From positions 310,001 to 374,000 of the forward strand of contig NZ_RBZV01000003.1 in NCBI RefSeq assembly GCF_003628145.1: a DNA stretch of 64,000 nt. The letters run 5' to 3'. A model generated the notes under the pieces. The model searched no databases. It saw only the letters and a list, made by a program, of their open reading frames with translations, and was not told the origin of the DNA. Numbering within the stretch: position 1 is the first letter of the stretch; each line of letters opens with the position of its first letter. This document shows, in pieces, positions 1 through 8,336 of the stretch. A program made the position numbers and the translations under genes. Source of the DNA: Trinickia fusca. GTDB lineage: Bacteria > Pseudomonadota > Gammaproteobacteria > Burkholderiales > Burkholderiaceae.

Positions 1-1
1 C

Positions 2-403
2 GGCCGCAAACGGCAGCGCGGAGAAATCGGCTTGCGCGATGCGCGGGCCATGCGCGCCGAGCGCACGCCCGAGCGTTGCCGGCAGCAGACGCCGCCAGCT
101 CGTGTCGCTGCTCGCACGCGGCAGCGCGTGCCTCAGCATCGCATGCGACAGATCGGCGCCGAATACCGGCGCCTCGGGAAATCGTTCGCGCAGCGCCGGC
201 AGATCCTCGCCGCTGCCGCAGCCCACGTCGAGCACGCGCGCCGGCTTCACCTTGATATAGTCGAGCCGCTCCCGCATCCGCTGCGCGATCTCGCGCGGCA
301 GGAAGGCCACCTCACCGAACTTGGCTGCGCGGCGATCGAAAATCTGCCGCAAAAGCCGTGAGTTGTAGGCCGGACGGCTTGATTTTGCGGGAGTTGGGGG
401 CAT
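2..403 (-). CDS. BioC-like SAM-dependent methyltransferase (partial, 3' end outside window)
   Basis: Class I S-adenosylmethionine-dependent methyltransferase running off the left edge; only the first 134 or so codons are present. Translation from the ATG at 403 gives a helical N-terminus with the NSRLLRQIFDRRAAKF segment typical of BioC-type enzymes, then the SAM-binding motif I VLDVGCGSG (about residues 57-65), followed by the FGAD acidic-loop region. The family includes malonyl-ACP O-methyltransferase, which starts pimelate synthesis for biotin, but no other biotin gene lies here, so the substrate is not settled. The gene is divergent from comF across 69 bp that carry an AGTATACT sequence usable as a -10 box on either strand. 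Confidence 0.8.
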   Translation of the reverse strand, partial: MPPTPAKSSRPAYNSRLLRQIFDRRAAKFGEVAFLPREIAQRMRERLDYIKVKPARVLDVGCGSGEDLPALRERFPEAPVFGADLSHAMLRHALPRASSDTSWRRLLPATLGRALGAHGPRIAQADFSALPFAA

Positions 404-472
404 GGTGGTCGAACTGGCGAAGAGCCCGAAGTATACTCGCTCGCTCCGATCCGTCCAGCGAGGAACACGCGC

Positions 473-1297
473 ATGACTCACGCACGCCGCCCGTTTGCGC
501 CCGTGGTGCGTGAGCGCATCGGGCTCCTCGCGAACGCTCGGGTCGGCCGAGCGCGTGCCGTGCAACTCGTGGCACGCCTGACGGCCCTCGCGCTGCCCCG
601 GCAGTGCGCGCTGTGCGGCATGTCATGCGTCAATATGTCGCAATGGCCGATTTGCCACGCGTGCGACTCGACATACTGGAACGAGCCCCGCCTGCGCTGT
701 ACGTCGTGCGCGCTGCCGCTGTCGGCCTCGCGTTCGCGCGGACGCGGCGTGACGCGCTATCGCTGCGGCGTGTGCGCGAGCACGCCACCGTCGTTCGACA
801 GGGTGCTCGCGCTTGCCGACTATCGTGCCCCGCTCGAGCGGCTCGCACTGGGTCTGAAGTTTCACGCACGGCTGGCCGTCGCGCGGGAGTTCGGTCAAAG
901 GCTTGCCCGATTGGCCCTTGATCACCTCGAGCACACGGACTGGCCCGATGTCGTCGCGCCGGTACCGCTCGCCGGCAAGCGCCTCGCCGAGCGCGGCTTC
1001 AACCAGGCCTGGGAGATCGCCAAGCCGCTTGCACGCGCGCTTGCGATCCCGGCCGACGTGATGCTGATGCGGCGCACGACCGAGACGGCACCGCAATCGC
1101 GGCTCGACCGGGAGGCACGGCAGCACAATGTGGCAGCGGCCTTCCAGGTCACCCGGCGCGTGCGCGGCATGCACGTTGCGCTCGTCGACGACGTGATGAC
1201 CTCGGGCGCGACGCTCCAAGCAGCAGCGCACGCACTGAAGACGGCCGGGGCACGCGCCGTCACCGTGTTCGTGGCGCTACGTACTCCGAAAGACTGA
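473..1297 (+). CDS. comF: ComF family phosphoribosyltransferase-like protein
   Basis: ComF/GntX family protein of 274 residues. The N-terminal half is a zinc-ribbon-like region with four CxxC pairs (C45/C48, C61/C64, C76/C79, C98/C101). The C-terminal half is a type I phosphoribosyltransferase domain with the PRPP-binding loop VALVDDVMTSGAT at about 235-247. The family is required for DNA uptake in naturally competent bacteria, but homologues are widespread in non-competent ones, and no other competence gene except the comM-like yifB at 16.6 kb is visible. A GAGGA box 8 bp before the ATG supports the start. trmL follows after 16 bp, so the two are probably cotranscribed. Confidence 0.9.
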   Translation: MTHARRPFAPVVRERIGLLANARVGRARAVQLVARLTALALPRQCALCGMSCVNMSQWPICHACDSTYWNEPRLRCTSCALPLSASRSRGRGVTRYRCGVCASTPPSFDRVLALADYRAPLERLALGLKFHARLAVAREFGQRLARLALDHLEHTDWPDVVAPVPLAGKRLAERGFNQAWEIAKPLARALAIPADVMLMRRTTETAPQSRLDREARQHNVAAAFQVTRRVRGMHVALVDDVMTSGATLQAAAHALKTAGARAVTVFVALRTPKD

Positions 1298-1313
1298 TTC
1301 CGTATCCTCTACT

Positions 1314-1784
1314 ATGTTCAACGTCGTTCTCGTCGAACCCGAAATTCCGCCGAACACCGGCAACGTCATCAGGCTGTGCGCCAATACCGGCGCGCATCTG
1401 CATCTGATCGAGCCGCTCGGCTTTCCGCTCGACGACGCGAGGATGCGTCGCGCGGGTCTCGACTATCACGAGTACGCGCAGATGCGCGTGCATCGCAACT
1501 GGGACGCGTTCATCGCGTCCGAAACACCCGACCCCGCCCGCATGTTCGCCTTCACGACACGCGGCTCGGGACGCTTTCACGAGCACAGCTTTTTGCCCGG
1601 CGACTGGTTCGTGTTCGGCTCGGAAACGCGCGGCCTGTCGGCCGAGGTGCTGGCGCGCTTTCCGAACGAGCAGCGTGTGCGCCTGCCGATGCGGCCTGGC
1701 AATCGCAGTCTCAATCTGTCGAATACGGTGGCAGTCGTCGTGTTCGAAGCGTGGCGTCAGGCCGGCTTCGAAGGCGGGACGTGA
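1314..1784 (+). CDS. trmL: tRNA (cytidine(34)-2'-O)-methyltransferase
   Basis: SPOUT-class methyltransferase of 156 residues, the normal length for TrmL/YibK. The family 2'-O-methylates the wobble nucleotide of tRNA-Leu isoacceptors. Visible hallmarks are the N-terminal [19 protein letters not shown] segment, FGSETRGL at about 101-108 and the trefoil-knot SAM-binding tail [16 protein letters not shown] at about 130-145. The gene lies 16 bp downstream of comF. Its last 28 bp overlap, tail to tail, the 3' end of the macro-domain gene on the other strand. Confidence 0.95.
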   Translation: MFNVVLVEPEIPPNTGNVIRLCANTGAHLHLIEPLGFPLDDARMRRAGLDYHEYAQMRVHRNWDAFIASETPDPARMFAFTTRGSGRFHEHSFLPGDWFVFGSETRGLSAEVLARFPNEQRVRLPMRPGNRSLNLSNTVAVVVFEAWRQAGFEGGT

Positions 1785-2314
1785 ACTGAAGGCCGGCGCG
1801 CGAGCTCGGCGCGATAGCGCGCGAACATGGGCTCGTCGAAGCACGCGAACACCACGCGGTCGAACCCGCCCAGGCGCGACAGCGTATCGATGACGGTATC
1901 GACGGCAATACGAACGGCCTCATCGGCCGGGAATCGGTAGACGCCACAACTGATCGCGGGAAAGGCGATGCTCGTGCAGCGCGCTTCGTGCGCGAGTCCG
2001 AGCGCGCGCCGATAGCATGACGCCAGCAGCTCAGGCTCACCGCTCGCGCCTCCGTGCCATACCGGCCCGACTGCGTGAATCACGTGCTTGGCAGGCAAAC
2101 GATAACCGGCCGTGAGTTTGGCATCGCCGGTGCGACAGCCACCGAGCGTTTCGCATTCGCGCAGCAGTTCAGGCCCCGCTGCGCGATGAATCGCGCCGTC
2201 GACGCCGCCCCCGCCGAGCAATGATGAATTGGCCGCGTTGACGATCGCATCGACAGCCAACGTGGTGATATCGGCCACACACGCCTCGAGCGTGCATCCA
2301 CTTACCGTGAGCAT
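1757..2314 (-). CDS. Macro domain protein (probable O-acetyl-ADP-ribose deacetylase)
   Basis: MacroD/YmdB-type macro domain of 185 residues. The ADP-ribose-binding signature [18 protein letters not shown] lies at about 26-43 and the second loop [11 protein letters not shown] in the C-terminal half. Such proteins hydrolyse O-acetyl-ADP-ribose or remove mono-ADP-ribose from proteins. The frame is open further upstream, but the ATG at 2314 has a strong AGGAGGG box 7 bp before it and starts right at the domain ([17 protein letters not shown]), so I prefer it. It lies 157 bp downstream of gpsA on the same strand and converges with trmL. Confidence 0.92.
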   Translation of the reverse strand: MLTVSGCTLEACVADITTLAVDAIVNAANSSLLGGGGVDGAIHRAAGPELLRECETLGGCRTGDAKLTAGYRLPAKHVIHAVGPVWHGGASGEPELLASCYRRALGLAHEARCTSIAFPAISCGVYRFPADEAVRIAVDTVIDTLSRLGGFDRVVFACFDEPMFARYRAELARRPSVHVPPSKPA

Positions 2315-2471
2315 CGTCGGCCCTCCTTCGTCCATACGGATAGGGAGCGGAGCGGGCGCCAAGCCGCGCTCCTTGCCAAACAGCGTAGTACGTTCGCCCG
2401 CATGAGAGCGAATTCAGACGATTCAGACGGTCGGGCGAGCCCCGACACCGGCAGAGTGAACGAGGAAGGCG

Positions 2472-3473
2472 TTACTCGGCGCGCGCGTCGCGGCGCAGCA
2501 GCGCGTCGACGGCATCGCGCGGCGCCACGCCGTCGAACAACACCGCGCAGACCGCGGCGGTGATCGGCATCTCGACGCCTTGCGCCTCGGCAATCGCCAG
2601 CACAGCGCGCGCGCAACGCACGCCTTCTGCGACGTGACCGAGCGCGGCGAGAATCTCGTCGAGCGCGCGCCCTTGCGCAAGCTGCAAGCCCACCGTGCGA
2701 TTGCGCGATAGATCGCCCGTCGCGGTCAGAATCAGGTCCCCGAGCCCCGTGAGGCCCGTGAACGTTTCGGGCTGGCCGCCCAGCGCGACGCCGAGCCGCG
2801 CCATCTCGGCGAGACCACGCGTAACCAGCGCAGCGCGCGCGTTCATGCCGAGCGAAAGCCCGTCGGCGATGCCGGTGGCAATCGCCAGCACGTTCTTCAC
2901 CGCACCGCCCACTTCGACACCGACGACGTCGTCGCCCGTATAGATGCGCATCGCGCCGTGATGGAACGCGGCCAGCGTGCGTTCGCGGCAGTCGGCCGAA
3001 CGGCTCGCGATCGTCAAGGCAGCAGGCAGGCCGAGCGCGACCTCACGTGCGAAGCTCGGCCCCGACAGCACGCCGTTGCTCGCATGTCCGGCGAGTTCGG
3101 CAGCGACGACCTGGTGCGGTAGCTGCTGCGTGTCGGCTTCGAACCCTTTGCAGACCCACGCGATGTGCGCGGGCACGCAGCGCGCGTCATCGCGCATCGC
3201 GCGAAAGAGCGTGCGCAAGCCGGCCACCGGCGTGGCGACGACGCACAGCGCATCCATACCGGCGCAATGCGCGAGCGCAGTTGCGAGATCGGCTTCATAG
3301 CGAAGCGCGGCCGGCAGCGCGACCCCTTCCAGGTAGTGGGTATTTTCGTGGCGGGCGCCGAGCTCGGCAACGAGTGCCGGATCGCGCGCCCACAGCACGG
3401 TATCGTGACGCGCGGCCAAATGGCCCGCGAGTGCGGTGCCCCAAGCACCGGCCCCGAGAACAGCGACCTTCAT
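2472..3473 (-). CDS. gpsA: Glycerol-3-phosphate dehydrogenase [NAD(P)+]
   Basis: Cytoplasmic GpsA, 333 residues, reducing dihydroxyacetone phosphate to sn-glycerol 3-phosphate for phospholipid synthesis. The Rossmann nucleotide-binding motif [13 protein letters not shown] is at residues 5-17, and [17 protein letters not shown] carries the family's catalytic lysine. The frame extends six codons further, but the ATG at 3473 places MKVAVLGAG at the N-terminus as in homologues. It follows secB by 21 bp, an arrangement (grxC-secB-gpsA) conserved in many proteobacteria, so the three are likely one transcription unit. Confidence 0.97.
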   Translation of the reverse strand: MKVAVLGAGAWGTALAGHLAARHDTVLWARDPALVAELGARHENTHYLEGVALPAALRYEADLATALAHCAGMDALCVVATPVAGLRTLFRAMRDDARCVPAHIAWVCKGFEADTQQLPHQVVAAELAGHASNGVLSGPSFAREVALGLPAALTIASRSADCRERTLAAFHHGAMRIYTGDDVVGVEVGGAVKNVLAIATGIADGLSLGMNARAALVTRGLAEMARLGVALGGQPETFTGLTGLGDLILTATGDLSRNRTVGLQLAQGRALDEILAALGHVAEGVRCARAVLAIAEAQGVEMPITAAVCAVLFDGVAPRDAVDALLRRDARAE

Positions 3474-3494
3474 AGCCGGCGCCGCTCGCAATGC

Positions 3495-3974
3495 TTAGTG
3501 TTGCGTTGCGCCGTTGCCGGGCGCGCCTTCCTGCTGCGCCGCGTTCAATTGCGCGAGGCGTTGCTCATAGAGCGCCTGGAAATTGATTTCGGCGAGGTGG
3601 ATCGGCGGGAAGCCCGCGCGCGTGATCGCGTCGGCGATGTTCGAGCGCAGATACGGGAACAGGATCGTCGGGCACGCGATGCCGACGAGCGGATCGATCT
3701 GCTCGGCCGGAATGTTGCGGATGTCGAAGATGCCCGCTTGTTTCGCTTCGATCAGGAAGGCGACCTTTTCCGTCACCTTGGCCGTGACCGTGCCACGAAC
3801 CACGATCTCGAAGATGTTTTCGGCAAGACGTTCGGCCTTCACGTCGACTTCGACTTCAACCGACGGCATCTCCTGCTCGAGGAAGATCGCCGGCGAATTC
3901 GGCTGCTCGAGCGACAAGTCCTTCAGGTAGACGCGCTGGATGTTGAAGAACGGCTGATTGTTCTGGTCCGACAT
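3495..3974 (-). CDS. secB: Protein-export chaperone SecB
   Basis: Tetrameric cytosolic chaperone that keeps preproteins unfolded and hands them to SecA. The 159-residue product has the family core [19 protein letters not shown] and the conserved [25 protein letters not shown] segment in the C-terminal half, ending in a short disordered tail. The ATG at 3974 ([10 protein letters not shown]) is preferred over the upstream in-frame start because it has a CGGAG box and matches the family N-terminus. It sits between grxC (134 bp upstream) and gpsA (21 bp downstream). Confidence 0.97.
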   Translation of the reverse strand: MSDQNNQPFFNIQRVYLKDLSLEQPNSPAIFLEQEMPSVEVEVDVKAERLAENIFEIVVRGTVTAKVTEKVAFLIEAKQAGIFDIRNIPAEQIDPLVGIACPTILFPYLRSNIADAITRAGFPPIHLAEINFQALYEQRLAQLNAAQQEGAPGNGATQH

Positions 3975-4108
3975 GATGGCTCCGGTGGAAAAATTCGTCG
4001 CGGCCGGCATTTTAGAGCCGACCGCTGCTGGTTAATGGCGCGAATGACGCGCGAATGGGGCACGAACGATGCGACGGCCGCGCGCGTGACAGACGATGTT
4101 CGTACGCG

Positions 4109-4372
4109 TTATGCGACGCTTGCCAGCAAAGGCACGAGGCCGCCCTCGCGATCGAGCTTGGCCAGATCGTCGTAACCGCCGACGTGCGTCTCGCCGATGA
4201 ACACCTGCGGCACGGTACGGCGGCCGGTGCGATCCATCATCTCCTGCTTGCGCGCAGGCTCCTTGTCGATGAGGATCTTTTCGATGTGCTCGACACCGCG
4301 GGATCGGAGCAGGCGCTCCGCGCTGATGCAATACGGGCAGACCTGCGTGCTATACATGACGATCGAACTCAC
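4109..4372 (-). CDS. grxC: Glutaredoxin 3
   Basis: Small glutathione-dependent disulfide reductase of 87 residues. The redox-active site CPYC is at residues 12-15, and the later TVPQVFIGETHVGGYDDL segment contains the cis-proline and glutathione-binding residues of the family. It would be recharged by glutathione made by the gshA/gshB genes at 11.5-13.8 kb. It starts 13 bp after the rhodanese gene and precedes secB, which suggests a joint transcript. Confidence 0.96.
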   Translation of the reverse strand: MSSIVMYSTQVCPYCISAERLLRSRGVEHIEKILIDKEPARKQEMMDRTGRRTVPQVFIGETHVGGYDDLAKLDREGGLVPLLASVA

Positions 4373-4385
4373 GCTCGCGACTCCT

Positions 4386-4844
4386 TTATTTGACGACCGG
4401 CATGCCGGCCTGCTGCCAGGCGTTCAAGCCGCCCTGCAGCACGTGGACTTCGGTATAGCCCGCTTGCGCGACGATGCGCGACGCTTTGTTCGACTGCAAT
4501 CCCGTCTGGCAGACGAGCAGTACCGGCGTAGCCTTATTCTTGGCTATCTGGCCGATTTTCGCTTGAAGCTCCGCGAACTCGACTTGGCGGGCCGCCGGCA
4601 GGTGGCCGCTCGCGTATTCGCCCGCGGGGCGCAAGTCGACGACGACCGCATTGCGCCGGTTGATGAGCTGCGTCGCTTCGGCGGCGGACAGACCGCCGCG
4701 GCCACGGCCGTTGATGGCCGGCCACAGGAGCAACCCTCCCGAGATGAGGAGGGCCACGATGAGCACTAGGTTCGTGTAATCGGTGAAGAACGTCACGGAC
4801 AATCCGTCGAAAAAGGAAGAAAACGAAGAGGGCAATCCGACCAT
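4386..4844 (-). CDS. Membrane-anchored rhodanese-like domain protein
   Basis: Protein of 152 residues with one transmembrane helix (about 25-44, NLVLIVALLISGGLLLWPAI) followed by a single rhodanese domain. The active-site loop VCQTGLQSNK places the catalytic cysteine at about C112, so it should be able to carry a persulfide. Homologues of this YibN-like type lie next to grxC and secB in many proteobacteria. The ATG at 4844 follows an AAGGGA box. A TATAAT hexamer overlaps this start codon but is too close to drive it. The gene is divergent from gpmA across 95 bp. Confidence 0.92.
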   Translation of the reverse strand: MVGLPSSFSSFFDGLSVTFFTDYTNLVLIVALLISGGLLLWPAINGRGRGGLSAAEATQLINRRNAVVVDLRPAGEYASGHLPAARQVEFAELQAKIGQIAKNKATPVLLVCQTGLQSNKASRIVAQAGYTEVHVLQGGLNAWQQAGMPVVK

Positions 4845-4939
4845 TATAAAATATCCCTTTGACACGTTGGCGGACGCCGGTGCAAAGCACGCGCCGCCTC
4901 GCAATCACGCGCTTCCTCACTACCGACCGATACTCATTC

Positions 4940-5686
4940 ATGTACAAGCTCGTCCTCATCCGCCACGGCGAATCGACGTGGAACAAGGAAAACCGATTTA
5001 CCGGCTGGGTCGACGTCGACCTCACCGAACAAGGCGCCCGTGAAGCCCAGCAGGCCGGGCTGCTGCTAAAGGAGGCCGGCTACACGTTCGACATCGCCTA
5101 CACGTCGGTGCTCAAGCGCGCGATCCGCACGCTGTGGCACGTGCAGGACCAGATGGACCTCATGTACATCCCCGTCGTGCACTCGTGGCGCCTGAACGAG
5201 CGCCATTACGGCGCGCTCGCGGGCCTGAACAAGGGCGAGACGGCCGCCAAGTACGGTGACGACCAGGTGCTGGTCTGGCGCCGCAGCTACGACACGCCGC
5301 CGCCCGCGCTCGAAGAGACCGATCCGCGCGCGCCGTTCGGCGATCCGCGCTATGCGAAGGTGCCGCGCGAAGCGCTGCCGCTGACCGAATGCCTGAAGGA
5401 CACCGTCGCGCGTGTTCTGCCGATCTGGAACGAATCGATCGCGCCGGCCATGAAGGCAGGCAAGCAGGTGCTGATCGCCGCGCACGGCAATTCGCTGCGC
5501 GCGCTGATCAAGTACCTCGACGGGATTTCGGACGCCGACATCGTCGGCCTGAACATCCCGAACGGCGTGCCGCTCGTCTACGAACTCGACGAAAACCTGA
5601 AGCCGATCCGCCACTACTATCTGGGCGACCCCGAGGCGATCGCCAACGCTCAGGCGGCCGTCGCCAAGCAAGGCAAGGCAGGCTGA
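4940..5686 (+). CDS. gpmA: 2,3-bisphosphoglycerate-dependent phosphoglycerate mutase
   Basis: Glycolytic dPGM of 248 residues interconverting 2- and 3-phosphoglycerate. The phosphohistidine motif LIRHGEST is at residues 6-13 (His9), [16 protein letters not shown] is the substrate-binding stretch, and [12 protein letters not shown] near the C-terminus holds the second catalytic histidine. The longer in-frame extension is not family-like, so the ATG at 4940 is used. A TTGACA hexamer at 4859 could be a -35 box, but I see no convincing -10 at the right distance. Confidence 0.97.
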   Translation: MYKLVLIRHGESTWNKENRFTGWVDVDLTEQGAREAQQAGLLLKEAGYTFDIAYTSVLKRAIRTLWHVQDQMDLMYIPVVHSWRLNERHYGALAGLNKGETAAKYGDDQVLVWRRSYDTPPPALEETDPRAPFGDPRYAKVPREALPLTECLKDTVARVLPIWNESIAPAMKAGKQVLIAAHGNSLRALIKYLDGISDADIVGLNIPNGVPLVYELDENLKPIRHYYLGDPEAIANAQAAVAKQGKAG

Positions 5687-5891
5687 CGCCCCTGTCCGCG
5701 GCCCTGGCGTGCGCGCGCTTGCCACGCGCGCGCCGGCGCCCGATGCCCGCCGGCAGCAACGAACCGCGCTCGGGCGTTCGCTGTCGAACGTGGATGCGGG
5801 CGGCAAGCCGCAGCCCGCGAGTCGAGCAGTTATACTTGAACGTCATTCGCCATCGAGCGCTTCCATCCGCCTTCCGACCGCACCAGACTCT

Positions 5892-7439
5892 ATGCGCACG
5901 AAACTCAAGAACATCGGCTTGATCGCCGCTGGCCTCGCCACCGGCGTCTTCGCGACGCTGCAATTTTCGTTTGCCGCGCAGCAGCAAGCCGTCACTGCGC
6001 CGCTTCCGCTCGATCAGCTGCGGCTTTTCGCGGAAGTCTTCGGCCAGATCAAGCATGACTACGTCGTGCCGGTCGACGACAAAAAACTGCTGACGGAAGC
6101 GATCAAGGGCATGGTGGCGAGCCTCGATCCGCACTCGTCGTATCTCGACAAGACCGATTATCAAGAGCTGCAGGAACAGACCAAGGGCCGCTTTGCCGGC
6201 CTCGGGATCGAGATCTCGCAGGAAGACGGTCTCATCAAGGTGATCTCGCCGATCGAGGACACGCCGGCGTTCCACGCTGGCATCCGTCCCGGCGACCTCA
6301 TCACGCGCATCAACGACAAGCCCGTGCGCGGCATGACGCTCGACCAGGCCGTCAAGCAGATGCGCGGCGAACCGGGCACGAAGGTCACGCTGACGGTATT
6401 CCGCAAGAGCGACGACCGCACGTTCCCGATCACGGTCACGCGCGCGATCATCCGCGTGCAGAGCGTGAAGTCGAAGGTCGTCACGCCGGGCTACGCGTAC
6501 GTGCGCATCACGAGCTTCCAGGAGCGCACCGTCCCCGATCTGGCCGCAAAGCTGCAGGACATCGCGCGCGAGCAGCCGAATCTGAAGGGCCTCGTGCTCG
6601 ATCTGCGCAACAACGGCGGCGGCCTGCTGCAAAGCGCGGTCGGCGTGGCCGGCGCGTTCCTGCCGCCCGATTCGGTCGTCGTCTCCACGAACGGCCAGAT
6701 CGCCGATTCGAAGCAGGTCTATCGCGACACCTACGATAACTACCGCCTGCCGTCGTTCGACACCGATCCGCTCAAGGAGCTGCCGGCCGTCTTCAAGACG
6801 GTGCCGATGGTCGTGCTCACGAATGCGTATTCGGCATCGGCCTCCGAAATCGTGGCCGGCGCGCTGCAGGATCAGCATCGCGCGCTGATCGTCGGCAAGA
6901 CGACGTTCGGCAAGGGCTCGGTGCAGACGGTGCGTCCGCTGACGTCCGACACGGCGCTGCGGCTCACGACGGCCTACTACTACACGCCGACCGGCCGCTC
7001 GATCCAGAACAAGGGCATTCGCCCCGACCTTCCGGTCGATCAATTCGCGGACGGCGATCCCGACGACGCGCTCGTCACGCGTGAGGTCGATTACACGAAT
7101 CACCTGGCCAACACGCAGGATCCGAACGAGAAGAAGGAACAGGAGCAGCGCGAGCAGGATCGTCTGAAGCAGTTGCAACTGCTCGAAGAGCAGAACGACA
7201 AGAAGACGCCCGAGCAGCGCGCGAAGGATCGCGATCGCAAGCCCGTCGAATTCGGCTCGGCTGACGACTTCATGCTGCAGCAGGCGCTGAACAAGCTGCA
7301 AGGCAAGCCTGTGCTGGAATCGAAGTCGATCGCCGAACGCAAGCTCGCCGAGAACAAGCCGCCGCGTTCGGCTTCGGCACCGATCGCCGTGAAGCCGGGT
7401 GCCGTTACGCCGGCAGCAGCCTCCGCGCCCCGCAAGTAA
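5892..7439 (+). CDS. S41 family carboxyl-terminal processing peptidase
   Basis: Periplasmic CtpA/Prc-type serine protease of 515 residues. It has an N-terminal signal anchor (about 8-27), a PDZ domain (about 95-180), and an S41 catalytic domain with LVLDLRNNGGGLL at about 234-246. NAYSASASEI at 311-320 and GKGSVQ at 340-345 give a Ser/Lys dyad I place at S316 and K341 by family spacing. The C-terminal 110 residues after the protease core are charged, then Ala/Pro-rich. The in-frame extension to 5709 lacks a signal peptide, so the ATG at 5892 is chosen. A TATACT box lies at 5831-5836 in the 205-bp upstream gap. Confidence 0.93.
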   Translation: MRTKLKNIGLIAAGLATGVFATLQFSFAAQQQAVTAPLPLDQLRLFAEVFGQIKHDYVVPVDDKKLLTEAIKGMVASLDPHSSYLDKTDYQELQEQTKGRFAGLGIEISQEDGLIKVISPIEDTPAFHAGIRPGDLITRINDKPVRGMTLDQAVKQMRGEPGTKVTLTVFRKSDDRTFPITVTRAIIRVQSVKSKVVTPGYAYVRITSFQERTVPDLAAKLQDIAREQPNLKGLVLDLRNNGGGLLQSAVGVAGAFLPPDSVVVSTNGQIADSKQVYRDTYDNYRLPSFDTDPLKELPAVFKTVPMVVLTNAYSASASEIVAGALQDQHRALIVGKTTFGKGSVQTVRPLTSDTALRLTTAYYYTPTGRSIQNKGIRPDLPVDQFADGDPDDALVTREVDYTNHLANTQDPNEKKEQEQREQDRLKQLQLLEEQNDKKTPEQRAKDRDRKPVEFGSADDFMLQQALNKLQGKPVLESKSIAERKLAENKPPRSASAPIAVKPGAVTPAAASAPRK

Positions 7440-7553
7440 GCCGTACCCATCAAGACGCCTTCGCTTCGCTCAGCCTGCCGGCCGCGGGGCGCAGCGAAGG
7501 CCCCGCCTCCGTGGCGCGCCCAGGGCCGGCATCCACACCACGGCTCCCGCGCC

Positions 7554-8306
7554 ATGAACGACGATCAACTCCTTCGCTATTCCCGCCATATCCTCGTCGA
7601 TGAGCTCGGCATCGAGGCGCAGCAGCGCTTTCTCGATGCGCATGCGATCGTCGTCGGTGCTGGCGGCCTTGGCTCGCCGGCCGCGATCTATCTGGCCGCA
7701 GCGGGCGTGGGCACGCTCACGCTCGTCGATGCCGACACCGTCGACCTGACGAACCTGCAGCGGCAGATTCTGCACGTGACGGCATCGGTGGGGCACAAGA
7801 AGGTGGAGTCGGGGCGCGAGGCGATTGCGCGTCTGAATCCCGACGTCGTCGTGCAAGCGGTCGATGTCCGCGTCGACGACGCATGGCTCGATGCAGCCGT
7901 GCCGGGCGCGACCGTCGTGCTCGACTGCACCGACAATTTCGCCACGCGCCACGCGATCAACCGTGCGTGCGTCGCGCATGGCGTGCCGCTCGTGTCGGGT
8001 GCGGCGCTGCGCTTCGACGGTCAGATCAGCACCTTCGATTTCCGCCGGCCCGAATCGCCGTGCTACGCGTGCGTGTTTCCCGAGGACCAGCCGTTCGAGG
8101 AAGTCGCCTGCGCGACGATGGGCGTCTTCGCACCGACGGTCGGCATCATCGGCGCGATGCAGGCAGCCGAGGCGCTGCGCGTCATCGCCGGCATCGGCGA
8201 AACGCTGACCGGTCGCTTGATGATGCTCGACTCGCTGCGCATGGAGTGGAACACGATGACCATCGCGAGGCAGCCCGACTGCCCCGTGTGCGGCGAGCAT
8301 CATTGA
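7554..8306 (+). CDS. moeB: HesA/MoeB/ThiF family adenylyltransferase
   Basis: E1-like enzyme of 250 residues that adenylates the C-terminal glycine of a small sulfur-carrier protein (MoaD or ThiS). The ATP-binding motif GAGGLGSP is at about 36-43. RQILHVTASVGHKKVES, DCTDNFATRHAIN and two CxxC pairs that bind structural zinc (CYAC in the middle and CPVC at the C-terminus) are all present. MoeB and ThiF cannot be separated from sequence alone, because no moaD, thiS or other pathway gene is adjacent. It converges with ptsI. Confidence 0.88.
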   Translation: MNDDQLLRYSRHILVDELGIEAQQRFLDAHAIVVGAGGLGSPAAIYLAAAGVGTLTLVDADTVDLTNLQRQILHVTASVGHKKVESGREAIARLNPDVVVQAVDVRVDDAWLDAAVPGATVVLDCTDNFATRHAINRACVAHGVPLVSGAALRFDGQISTFDFRRPESPCYACVFPEDQPFEEVACATMGVFAPTVGIIGAMQAAEALRVIAGIGETLTGRLMMLDSLRMEWNTMTIARQPDCPVCGEHH

Positions 8307-8336
8307 CCGCCCGCCCCGTTACGACAGACGCGTGAC

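Noticed and set aside
4842-4864. TATAAT and TTGACA at the rhodanese-gpmA divergent gap
   Set aside because: The TATAAT overlaps the rhodanese start codon and the TTGACA has no partner -10 at 16-18 bp, so neither is claimed as a promoter.
5508-7301. A 597-codon antisense frame over the S41 protease
   Set aside because: Low-complexity composition and no domain, and it lies over a gene with clear catalytic motifs.
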